37,453 nt of DNA, from positions 1 through 37,453 of IMG/VR virus record IMGVR_UViG_3300023548_000271. One strand, given 5' to 3'. Made by a program: the position numbers and the translations under genes. Numbering within the stretch: the stretch's first letter is position 1; each line of letters opens with the position of its first letter. The notes under the pieces were generated by a model. It did no database searches, was not told the origin of the DNA, and worked only from the letters and a program-made list of their open reading frames with translations. This DNA is from a virus. Of the stretch, positions 30,924-37,096 are shown one piece after another.

Positions 30924-31444
30924 CAGGCTGCCTCCCCGAGGTCGTCCTCGGCCGGAGCGACAAAGAAATCCTCGTCCTGCTTTACCGTAATGCCCTTGAC
31001 CTGCTCGGCGATCTCCGGCTCGGCCAGAACCGCTTCCTTGTTCACCTCCAGCTTCTGCCGCAGAAAGCGGTCCAGCTTCAGCATCTGCAGCGATTCGATC
31101 ACGGCCTGGACGTTACGGAGCAGCACTCTGGGAGGCCGCATCCTCCAACCCAGTTCACCCGTGCCGAGATCCACGGTCTTCTTCTTGCCGTGATTCGTCA
31201 GCTCGTCGCGGTGCGCCTCGGCCCAGATGCGCAGCCCCTCCGTCAATTCGTCCGCATGCTTGTTATGCGGCGCAGCCATCGCAGCGTACTTCTCCCTGAG
31301 CTCCGATATCCGGTCATTCAGGTCCGCCTCGATGCGGGCGGCATCGCGCTGATGCTCACCGATCAGGCGCATAAACTGCCTGGCCTCGGCCAGGTCCTTC
31401 GGTATCGGCGCCACATTCGCCTGTTTTCTGATTCTCTTTCCCAT
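30923..31444 (-). CDS. Gam, host-nuclease inhibitor (Mu Gam family)
   Basis: This 173-aa protein, the same size as Mu Gam, has PIPKDLAEARQFMRLIGEHQ, then long helices (IEADLNDRISELREKYAAMA) and the core DLGTGELGWRMRPPRVLL. Gam is a Ku-like dimer that binds DNA ends and blocks exonucleases such as RecBCD. Start 31444 is chosen over 31447 for a better distance from GGGAG. It sits after a small unknown gene in the early operon. Confidence 0.93.
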   Translation of the reverse strand: MGKRIRKQANVAPIPKDLAEARQFMRLIGEHQRDAARIEADLNDRISELREKYAAMAAPHNKHADELTEGLRIWAEAHRDELTNHGKKKTVDLGTGELGWRMRPPRVLLRNVQAVIESLQMLKLDRFLRQKLEVNKEAVLAEPEIAEQVKGITVKQDEDFFVAPAEDDLGEAA

Positions 31445-31659
31445 CATATTCTCCCAGCGGCCACGATGTCGCCGGCAACGCGCCGGCAACCACCGCCACG
31501 CTTCATGTGTCTGACCAGTTTGTCATAGTCATCCGGCCTGGACAGATATCGTTCGAACGTGATTCCACACAGTTCACGGACACGGTTGGAAATGAATCTG
31601 TTCCCATACAGATCCAGCTTTTCATCGGATATTTGTGGCATGTGATTACGAATGCTCAT
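31444..31659 (-). CDS. Small early protein, unknown
   Basis: This is a 71-aa protein with an ideal AGGAGGTAATC ribosome site before ATG 31659. It contains LYGNRFISNRVRELCGITFE and ends in a basic helix (KLVRHMKRGGGCRRVAGDIV). The stop overlaps the Gam start (TGATG). The strong start supports it as a gene; no family recognised. Confidence 0.7.
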   Translation of the reverse strand: MSIRNHMPQISDEKLDLYGNRFISNRVRELCGITFERYLSRPDDYDKLVRHMKRGGGCRRVAGDIVAAGRI

Positions 31660-32011
31660 GATTACCTCCTGATCTGTTTTCAGGACACGTCTTGCATGCC
31701 CTGTAGAGCTGTACACGCAACGGATTCGTGGCCGCGAACGGCCGCGACTGATGTTCCATGCATCGTTGTTTAGGGATCTCGCCAATGATCGGGCAATCAA
31801 CCATAACGCCCTTGTAAACGCCCTCTATCAACCCCTTAAGGCGCTCGATATTCCCCTTGTATTTGCCCTTCAGGGCCTGATTGATCATGGCAGTTGACAC
31901 ACCAAGCCTGTCTGCCACCTGGGCCTGGCTGGTTCGTTGACACTCTCGTTTCAGATCATCAATCCAGGACAACGGTGACTTCCCCTGTGTTCTGGTCATA
32001 AACGGATCCAT
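31646..32011 (-). CDS. HTH regulator with C-terminal cysteine cluster
   Basis: This protein is 121 aa from ATG 32011; ATG 31999 is an alternative start. An XRE-type HTH lies at ~28-48 (SQAQVADRLGVSTAMINQAL), followed by a C-terminal cluster of four Cys (VDCPIIGE, QRC, ACKTCPEN). The latter may bind metal or an Fe-S cluster. Proteins of this design are frequent in Mu-like early operons. Likely a transcription regulator; the target is unknown. Confidence 0.75.
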   Translation of the reverse strand: MDPFMTRTQGKSPLSWIDDLKRECQRTSQAQVADRLGVSTAMINQALKGKYKGNIERLKGLIEGVYKGVMVDCPIIGEIPKQRCMEHQSRPFAATNPLRVQLYRACKTCPENRSGGNHEHS

Positions 32012-32285
32012 CTTTTCTGACTCTCGGAGGATATGGCCCGGTATTTCTCACAAGCTGATAGACTGTATGCCCTCCCTTGACCCCCTCGATCTTTGGCCTG
32101 GCTATACGTATATGGCCCGACATCAGCAGAGCCCGGACAAACTTATCTACATTTGATCGTGTGATTTCCGCCGTGGCCTCAAGATCCGGCAATGTGAATC
32201 GGCGCATGATTCTCATGGCTGTCCATGCCCTGTATCGAGCATTCACCTCGACCTTGCGAGTATGGGATCCGTGTTTGCGTGACAT
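31959..32285 (-). CDS. Winged-helix-like protein downstream of MuB
   Basis: This 108-aa protein from ATG 32285 overlaps the MuB stop (ATGA). It has an HTH-like segment (AMRIMRRFTLPDLEATAEIT, then SNVDKFVRALLMSGHI) and a wing (GGHTVYQLVRNTGP). The basic N-terminus (SRKHGSHTRKVE) suits DNA binding. It could be an auxiliary transposition or regulatory protein. Confidence 0.72.
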   Translation of the reverse strand: MSRKHGSHTRKVEVNARYRAWTAMRIMRRFTLPDLEATAEITRSNVDKFVRALLMSGHIRIARPKIEGVKGGHTVYQLVRNTGPYPPRVRKDGSVYDQNTGEVTVVLD

Positions 32286-32995
32286 CAACGGTGATCCGGG
32301 CCGACAAAGAACGCCTTTCCTGCCGGCCAGTCGGCCAATGTCATCCGTTTTTTGTTCTTTTTCTTGCCGAGCGTTTCGATCTGGGAGAGGCCAACACACA
32401 AGTTCCGCACGAGTCCTCTTGCTTTTTTGTGGAGCGCTGTGAGCAGATCGTCAGCAACCTCAACCTCACATAACCCATCCGCCAGCTTGCGGGCGTCATC
32501 AAAATCGCATGGCTCAAAGCGCACCCATTCCGCCAGGCGACCGGAGACCTGCTTGCGTGCCTGAATTTTCCTGTGGATTCCCTCCATGCCGATCAAAACG
32601 ACCGGAATGGAACTCATGTCATGGATATCACGCAACGTCTCCACCAGGCGTTTCTGGTCAAGAACGTAATCCGCCTCATCGACAAAAAGAGCCCTGCCTG
32701 TTTCAGACAATCGTGAGACAACTCTGTCCACCATGACGGCCAGATTCCTGGCCGGAGCTATATCGAGCTCGTCTGCAATCGCGCCAAGCATGGCTGATGG
32801 GGACCACAGGGCCATTGCTCTCACGTAGACGCCGTGACATTGATTCACGTACCAGGCGATCGCGGTTGTTTTCCCGGAGCCTGTTGGTCCATAAACCAGG
32901 CCCATTCCCGGCATGCCATATGCTCTGGTTGTCAACGCTTCGCCAGCGATGCTCATTCGCGCCACGTTTTTGATCTTCAGTATCCTTGATTTCAT
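32285..32995 (-). CDS. MuB-type AAA+ target-selection ATPase
   Basis: This is a 236-aa AAA+ protein with Walker A GPTGSGKT (36-43), Walker B LFVDEAD (103-109) and PVVLIGMEG as a sensor region. The C-terminal part is helical and basic (GKKKNKKRM). As in Mu B, it binds DNA non-specifically, activates the transposase and delivers target DNA away from the phage's own genome. It directly follows the transposase gene. It lacks Mu B's long N-terminal HTH, so it resembles BcepMu-type B. Confidence 0.92.
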   Translation of the reverse strand: MKSRILKIKNVARMSIAGEALTTRAYGMPGMGLVYGPTGSGKTTAIAWYVNQCHGVYVRAMALWSPSAMLGAIADELDIAPARNLAVMVDRVVSRLSETGRALFVDEADYVLDQKRLVETLRDIHDMSSIPVVLIGMEGIHRKIQARKQVSGRLAEWVRFEPCDFDDARKLADGLCEVEVADDLLTALHKKARGLVRNLCVGLSQIETLGKKKNKKRMTLADWPAGKAFFVGPDHR

Positions 32996-33004
32996 GATTC
33001 CTCC

Positions 33005-35113
33005 TCACTCGGCCTCGACGAATTTCCGCATCGCGGAAAACTCCACGGTTCGCTCGTAGGACTTCATCAGATCCAGCTCCCGCTCACTGAGCGTTTCTCC
33101 CCGCGTGTGTCTGGCCTTGAACGATTCATAGAGCTGCCAGTTCCGGATCGGATCATCACCGAATTCCAGAACTGTTCCTTCTTCCTTATTCGCCTGATCC
33201 GCTTCTTCCTTTTCCCACTTCTCAATGAGTGCCTGCGCCTCCTCATCCAGTGGCCGCGCAATCTGTGGCTCGTTTTTCGGTTTATGGATCCGCACGATCT
33301 TTGCGTCCGGAACGTCTGCCTGAGCGATATCGGGCAGCATTGCTGCGGCCTCTAACACGCTCATCCGACGTTGCGCCTCCAACTGGGCTTTTGTCGCTCG
33401 TATATATCGCTTGCGGTTCCTGGCGTGCTCTTTTGCCGCCTGAACATTGTTGAACCCCTCAGCCTCAAGGCATATCGCGGTGCCGATGAAGCGGTTGTCG
33501 AGGGTGAATGCATGCACTGGATAATGGAGCTTGTCTGGGTCAAATCGCAGAACGACCCTGTGGCCAGCATATTCTTCCAGCTCCTCACACCAATAGCGGT
33601 TCCTCCGATCGAATTTCAAATGAACGCTTCCATCCCCCCGGACCATCACACCCTCAGCTGCCAGCAACCAGAGCTTGAACTGGTTTGATGTTGCCTTTCT
33701 GATGACACTTTTCTCATATGATTCGGCGAATATCAGATCAAAGCTTCTTCCGTTTGCGATACCGCCGCGCCTTCCCATTCTTGCGTTATGGGCTGCTATT
33801 TCTTCAGACAGGACGGACAGAAACACTCTCAGGTCAATCGCCTTTGACCCGTAGTTTTCCGGTTTTGCGTCTGGTTTGTTTCCCGTGTAGGCACCCGAGA
33901 ATTTGGGGTGTTTGGCCACATATTCGCAGAGATCGCGGAAGGCGCGCTCGATTGGTTTGGCCTGGCCATGATAGGGTGTTGTCCAGTGGATCTGGACGCC
34001 CATCGTCACCATGATGCCTGTTGGATCCTCAGGCCGTATTTTGAATCGGAACCGGTTGGGCGCGCCGCCTGTGAGCCATTTCGCGGCAAAACCACGGCCA
34101 TTATCGAGATAGGCATGGTCGGGTATTCCGTATGTTTCGACCATGTCGCCAAATGACAGTCTGATGGAGTCCGCATTTTCCGTCTTCGCCACTCGATATG
34201 ACAGAATCTTGGATGAGTAGATATCCTGCCATGCGACCATGATCGGCCTGGTCACCTCCCCATCCGGCCACTTCACAAACACATCAAACCTGTGGCCATC
34301 AGCGTTGACCGCCTCCATCGCATGGAAGACTGTTTTGTCCCGTTCCTGGGCCGGATATGTCTTTTTGACGGCATCGACCCCTTTTCTGGCCAGGATCCGG
34401 ACCCCGCGGGGGATCTCTTTACGGATGCGGCGCTGGACGGTCCGTAGATCCGGCACCTTCCATCCTTTCTCGCTTGCCACGCGCATAAGACGCTCGTAGC
34501 AAGCGGCTGAGGCCGGTCCTTCCAGCCTCAGATAGTCGGCCTTGAACCAGTTCCATGCTTCCGGACTGAATTCCGCGGTCTTGACCCGGCCACAATAGGC
34601 TGGCGTCAAAATGGGCCACCAGTCCGATGGGTGGATGTGTTTTACTTTTCTGATCCAGCTACGAAGTGTCGGCACGGACACACCATATTGATCGGCCACC
34701 AGACCAATGAGCTTGGATTTCGGATCGCAGGGAAGTCCGGCCTCCCGGGACGCGTCCGACCGGGCACATAACTCACGATACAGGTGGATTGCCATGACAG
34801 CCTTTTTGCCGCGAGCCTTGAGTGATTCGGGCTTGCGAGCCCACGCATCCCACAGGCTCTCACGCTGGACGTCCGTAAGATCTCCAGGATGCCTGTGCGG
34901 AACGGGATTGCCGGCGTTTTCTTTCTCACGGCGATAGAGCGCCACCTGCGCCTGGATCGGCAGGCTGCCCAGGGCATACTCCCAGCCGCCGCCGCGGCCC
35001 TTGCGCCGGCGCTTTTCCCAGCTTTCGCGCTTGGCGCGAATCTGAATTGCGCGTTCACTCCCTGGCAGGCCCGGCAGGCCGGCCAGCTCGCGGGCGGAAA
35101 ACCAGGACTTCAT
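33005..35113 (-). CDS. DDE transposase, MuA type
   Basis: This is a 702-aa protein from ATG 35113, with CGGAG upstream. The first ~60 residues (SWFSARELAGLPGLPG, then WEYALGSLPIQAQ) are the Mu-type winged-helix domain that binds the internal activating sequence. Ibeta/Igamma helical domains follow to ~255. The catalytic RNase H-like core has NADG (D272), YLDNGRG (D337) and KPIERAF (E389), a complete DDE triad. The C-terminal barrel and a MuB-binding tail (~600-702) are present. It should be active. Confidence 0.95.
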   Translation of the reverse strand: MKSWFSARELAGLPGLPGSERAIQIRAKRESWEKRRRKGRGGGWEYALGSLPIQAQVALYRREKENAGNPVPHRHPGDLTDVQRESLWDAWARKPESLKARGKKAVMAIHLYRELCARSDASREAGLPCDPKSKLIGLVADQYGVSVPTLRSWIRKVKHIHPSDWWPILTPAYCGRVKTAEFSPEAWNWFKADYLRLEGPASAACYERLMRVASEKGWKVPDLRTVQRRIRKEIPRGVRILARKGVDAVKKTYPAQERDKTVFHAMEAVNADGHRFDVFVKWPDGEVTRPIMVAWQDIYSSKILSYRVAKTENADSIRLSFGDMVETYGIPDHAYLDNGRGFAAKWLTGGAPNRFRFKIRPEDPTGIMVTMGVQIHWTTPYHGQAKPIERAFRDLCEYVAKHPKFSGAYTGNKPDAKPENYGSKAIDLRVFLSVLSEEIAAHNARMGRRGGIANGRSFDLIFAESYEKSVIRKATSNQFKLWLLAAEGVMVRGDGSVHLKFDRRNRYWCEELEEYAGHRVVLRFDPDKLHYPVHAFTLDNRFIGTAICLEAEGFNNVQAAKEHARNRKRYIRATKAQLEAQRRMSVLEAAAMLPDIAQADVPDAKIVRIHKPKNEPQIARPLDEEAQALIEKWEKEEADQANKEEGTVLEFGDDPIRNWQLYESFKARHTRGETLSERELDLMKSYERTVEFSAMRKFVEAE

Positions 35114-35132
35114 GACCGGTCTCCGCGTGCTA
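35061..35132. repeat. 72-bp perfect direct repeat, copy 1 (transposase 5' end)
   Basis: The sequence starting CCTGGCAGGCCCGGCAGGCC at 35061 is identical, base for base, to 35962-36033. It contains the first 17 transposase codons, its ribosome site and the start of a divergent promoter element. Outside the 72 bases the two copies diverge. The rest of the homologous N-terminal region continues to about 34947, with ~65 % amino acid identity to the partner region ending at ~35849. Confidence 0.95.
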
Positions 35133-35143
35133 CTATCCACGGC
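35128..35143 (+). promoter_or_regulatory. Extended -10-like element directly before a plus-strand start
   Basis: TG-C-TACTAT (35128-35136) is an extended -10-like element, and seven bases (35137-35143) separate it from ATG 35144. This distance would place transcription start at the first base of the ATG, i.e. a leaderless mRNA, and no ribosome site is present. The same element and spacing recur at 36029-36044. The identification as a promoter is inference. Confidence 0.45.
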
Positions 35144-35605
35144 ATGCGCATATATCGCCTGGAAGCGCCGGCAGCCACGGGCCGTGATATCGAGCGGCTA
35201 CGCTCCAATGTTTTATTTCTCTTTACATTCGACGAGATCGAGAATGAGCTGCTAACCATCCGCAAGGCAATGGCCCTGCCCGCGAAGCCGACCGGCGTCA
35301 CGATGGATGACGAAGACTGGGAGCCGGTCATCATTGATCTGCTTGTTCGTCTTGGCGATCGGCTCGAAACCGATACCTTGGCTGAATGGGCTCGCAATTT
35401 GCCGGACGATTCTCGGATGATGGTCGCAGAACAAATTCGACGGGCATTGGCTGCGGCTCGTCGCGCAAGGCGTATCGTTGACAGTGTTGGCAGCGGATCA
35501 GGCCTGCTTCTTCCAGCTCTCTTTCAAAGAAGGATGCAAGCCATCTTAGGATTCGCCGAGCTGCCCATTGCCTGGGTCCGAAAGCTGGACGTTTTACGGT
35601 TTTAA
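35144..35605 (+). CDS. Plus-strand protein divergent from transposase, unknown
   Basis: This is a 153-aa protein. It starts 31 bases from the transposase start and runs the opposite way. The sequence shows RSNVLFLFTFDEIENELLTI, EDWEPVIIDLLVRLGDRLET and RMMVAEQIRRALAAARRARR, mostly helices, with no recognised domain. It has no ribosome site. The frame continues past the TAA at 35603 for another 69 codons. The location suggests a lysogen-expressed or immunity-type gene; homology is unknown. Confidence 0.58.
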   Translation: MRIYRLEAPAATGRDIERLRSNVLFLFTFDEIENELLTIRKAMALPAKPTGVTMDDEDWEPVIIDLLVRLGDRLETDTLAEWARNLPDDSRMMVAEQIRRALAAARRARRIVDSVGSGSGLLLPALFQRRMQAILGFAELPIAWVRKLDVLRF

Positions 35606-35815
35606 AAGCTCGCACCTCTTCGGGTTCCACAAATCGAGACCTTGAGGCAAAGCTTAGAATTGCTTGAGCGCAAGCTCGCGTGTCTGAAGCATGCCCGCGG
35701 CCACGATTATCCTCCTGCGGCGTTGTTTGCTGTGCCAAACGTCTGGCATCGCCGTTGGGAGATCCTGCTTCAAGGGATGTTGATTCCTGTTTGGACGGCT
35801 TATGTAACGTTTTAG
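35606..35815 (+). other. In-frame coding-like remainder after the TAA of the plus-strand gene
   Basis: The frame of the 35144 gene stays open from 35606 to a TAG at 35813-35815 and reads like protein: IETLRQSLELLERKLACLKH, AALFAVPNVWHRRW and LLQGMLIPVWTAYVTF. Either the gene has one premature TAA, or the two parts are separate relics joined by recombination. The stop itself lies in GGTTTTAAAAGCTCGC, a sequence that resembles the phage-end repeat at 402-416. Confidence 0.35.
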
Positions 35816-35848
35816 GAGCGGGAACGAGGATAAAGCCGCGGAGCGCAG

Positions 35849-36014
35849 CCTGCGCCTCGATCGGCAGGCTGCCCAGGGCATACTCCCAGCCTTTTCCTGC
35901 GAGCTTCTTGCGTGCTTCCCAGCCTTCGCGTTCCGCCATCTTGCGGATGCCTCGATCTGTTCCTGGCAGGCCCGGCAGGCCGGCCAGCTCGCGGGCGGAA
36001 AACCAGGACTTCAT
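35849..36014 (-). pseudogene. Truncated second transposase N-terminal domain
   Basis: From ATG 36014 the frame encodes SWFSARELAGLPGLPGTDRG and then KGWEYALGSLPIEAQAAL, clearly the transposase N-terminal DNA-binding domain, after which homology ends. It continues as an open frame to 35331, but the continuing part overlaps the plus-strand gene and shows no transposase domains. The first 17 codons are identical to the active gene, the rest only ~65 % identical. It may still make a short DNA-binding fragment. Confidence 0.75.
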
Positions 36015-36033
36015 GACCGGTCTCCGCGTGCTA
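35962..36033. repeat. 72-bp perfect direct repeat, copy 2
   Basis: This copy is identical to 35061-35132 over 72 bases and contains the start of the partial transposase copy. Flanking DNA diverges on both sides: the other side leads into a different plus-strand gene. The 901-base distance between copies equals the length of the apparent inserted unit. Confidence 0.95.
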
Positions 36034-36044
36034 TGGTTGCCGAT
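36029..36044 (+). promoter_or_regulatory. Second extended -10-like element before a plus-strand start
   Basis: TG-C-TATGGT (36029-36037) is followed by seven bases and then ATG 36045. The geometry is the same as at 35128-35143 although the bases downstream of GTGCTA differ. Two unrelated genes with the same spacing and no ribosome site support a shared leaderless start arrangement. Promoter activity is inferred. Confidence 0.45.
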
Positions 36045-36554
36045 ATGGACAAGGAAACCCGAGCAGCCATCAACGCCATCCGTCTGGAAATCGATGAGAT
36101 GCGTGAAAACGACCTCTCTTTTGCGCTTGCCAAAGAAGTGGACGCGCTCTGGCAGGCGCTGGACTTGCTGGGCCAGAAGTTGTTTCCGTTGATGGACGGA
36201 AAGACAGCCGCAAACATCATTCTTGCCCTTGAGAATCTTGAGGTGGAGTGGCGCCAGAAGCGCCTCCCCGTTGACTCATCGATTTTTCGTGCGATCCAAG
36301 GCTGGCGCGGCGTTCTAGAGACCGTTGCCGCCGTAGGCGATCTTCTGGATCCGGGAAAAGGCGCTCAAGAAAGCTTGGCCCGTGGTCGCCGATCTCGGCT
36401 CTACGACGCTCTATCTCATGAGCGGCGATTGCGCGGCGAATCTCCCGACGCTCCAGATTCTCAGCCTCAATCCGGGCCATCTCATCCCGAACAATCCGGC
36501 GAACCCACGCCTCCAGGCGAGCGCCAGGATGAAACCGATCAAGAATCCTCATAA
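36045..36554 (+). CDS. Plus-strand protein at the second repeat, unknown
   Basis: This is a frame of 169 aa, with ATG 36033 as a less likely start inside the -10-like element. The N-terminal ~95 residues look real and helical: ETRAAINAIRLEIDEMREND, EVDALWQALDLLGQKLFPLM, AANIILALENLEVEWRQKRL. The C-terminal ~65 residues (Pro/Ser/Gln-rich) lie antisense to the gene at 36217-36552 and may be only a shadow extension. No family recognised and no similarity to the plus-strand gene at 35144. Confidence 0.5.
   Translation: MDKETRAAINAIRLEIDEMRENDLSFALAKEVDALWQALDLLGQKLFPLMDGKTAANIILALENLEVEWRQKRLPVDSSIFRAIQGWRGVLETVAAVGDLLDPGKGAQESLARGRRSRLYDALSHERRLRGESPDAPDSQPQSGPSHPEQSGEPTPPGERQDETDQESS
36217..36552 (-). 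CDS. Small early protein, Arg-rich helical
   Basis: This is a 111-aa protein. ATG 36552 overlaps the upstream stop (ATGA) and has GGAGGAGG ahead. It shows RILDRFHPGARLEAWVRRIV, then EMARIEAENLERREIRRAIA and FLERLFPDPEDRLRRQ, and a low-complexity Ser/Gly/Gln tail. The strong start and coupling support it. It runs antisense to the 3' half of the plus-strand 36045 frame. Likely nucleic-acid-associated, but unassigned. Confidence 0.68.
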   Translation of the reverse strand: MRILDRFHPGARLEAWVRRIVRDEMARIEAENLERREIRRAIAAHEIERRRAEIGDHGPSFLERLFPDPEDRLRRQRSLERRASLGSHEKSMSQRGGASGATPPQDSQGQE

Positions 36555-36989
36555 TTCCTCCTCCATGCGCTTGAGCGCCTCGCGGATGCGTTTGTACTCC
36601 CGGTCCGCCTTCATCTTGAGCATCTCGAAGCGGCCAAGCTGCGCCTCCAGGACCTCGCGGCCGTAGAGCATGCGGCCGCCGCAGCGCTCGGCCATGAACT
36701 GGGAAACGATGTGCGTGCACGTGGCGGCCTCGAAGGCCGGCAGGAACTCCAGCGGGAAGCGCCAGGCGCGGCGGGCCGTGGACGTCCAGGCGTCCAGCAT
36801 GGCCTTCGTGACCTCGCAGCCTGCGGCGCGGCTCATGCGCGCGGCGATCTCGAAGCGGTCGTGGGGCGATTCCCTGATCGCCTCGGCCAGCAGGTTCGGG
36901 ATGATGTGGGAGAGATTGAGGCTCCCGGGCGGCTCCTCACGGCGCGGCATCGGCGCGAACATGTCCCGCGTTTTTTTATCCCTCCTCAC
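36549..36989 (-). CDS. Conserved Mu-like early protein
   Basis: This is a 146-aa protein starting at a GTG (36989). It has the pattern DMFAPMPRREEPPGSLNLSH, RFEIAARMSRAAGCEVTKAM, LDAWTSTARRAWRFPLEFLP and a Gly-rich AERCGGRMLYGREVL near the C-terminus. This family is familiar from early regions of Mu-like phages. The central HTH-like part suggests DNA binding. The function is not established. A second ATG (36962) is a possible start. Confidence 0.82.
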   Translation of the reverse strand: MRRDKKTRDMFAPMPRREEPPGSLNLSHIIPNLLAEAIRESPHDRFEIAARMSRAAGCEVTKAMLDAWTSTARRAWRFPLEFLPAFEAATCTHIVSQFMAERCGGRMLYGREVLEAQLGRFEMLKMKADREYKRIREALKRMEEEL

Positions 36990-37016
36990 CTGGAGAACCC
37001 TTCAGTGTTTTTGGGC

Positions 37017-37053
37017 GCACCCGCCCCGGAGGAGGGATGGAGAGGGCGGGTGC
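37017..37053. repeat. Strong stem-loop between ner and next early gene
   Basis: GCACCCGCCC (37017-37026) and GGGCGGGTGC (37044-37053) form a perfect 10-bp GC-rich stem with a 17-base purine/pyrimidine-biased loop. No T-run follows on the transcribed strand, so it is not a classical terminator. It could act as an attenuator, or slow the ribosome or RNA polymerase between ner and the early operon. ACTGAAGGG occurs once on each side. Confidence 0.55.
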
Positions 37054-37096
37054 ACCCGCGCGCCCTTCAGTTTTGGAGAGAGGGTGCGAACCATGT

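Noticed and set aside
30788-31528. 246-codon plus-strand frame
   Set aside because: Antisense to Gam and DUF551, both firmly identified.
35331-35848. Minus-strand frame continuing from the partial transposase copy
   Set aside because: Open but Arg/Gln-rich without transposase domains, and antisense to a better plus-strand protein frame; treated as a shadow extension, though a repressor-like protein with a transposase-type HTH cannot be excluded.
37017-37053. Rho-independent terminator after ner
   Set aside because: The stem is strong but no T-run follows on the transcribed strand.
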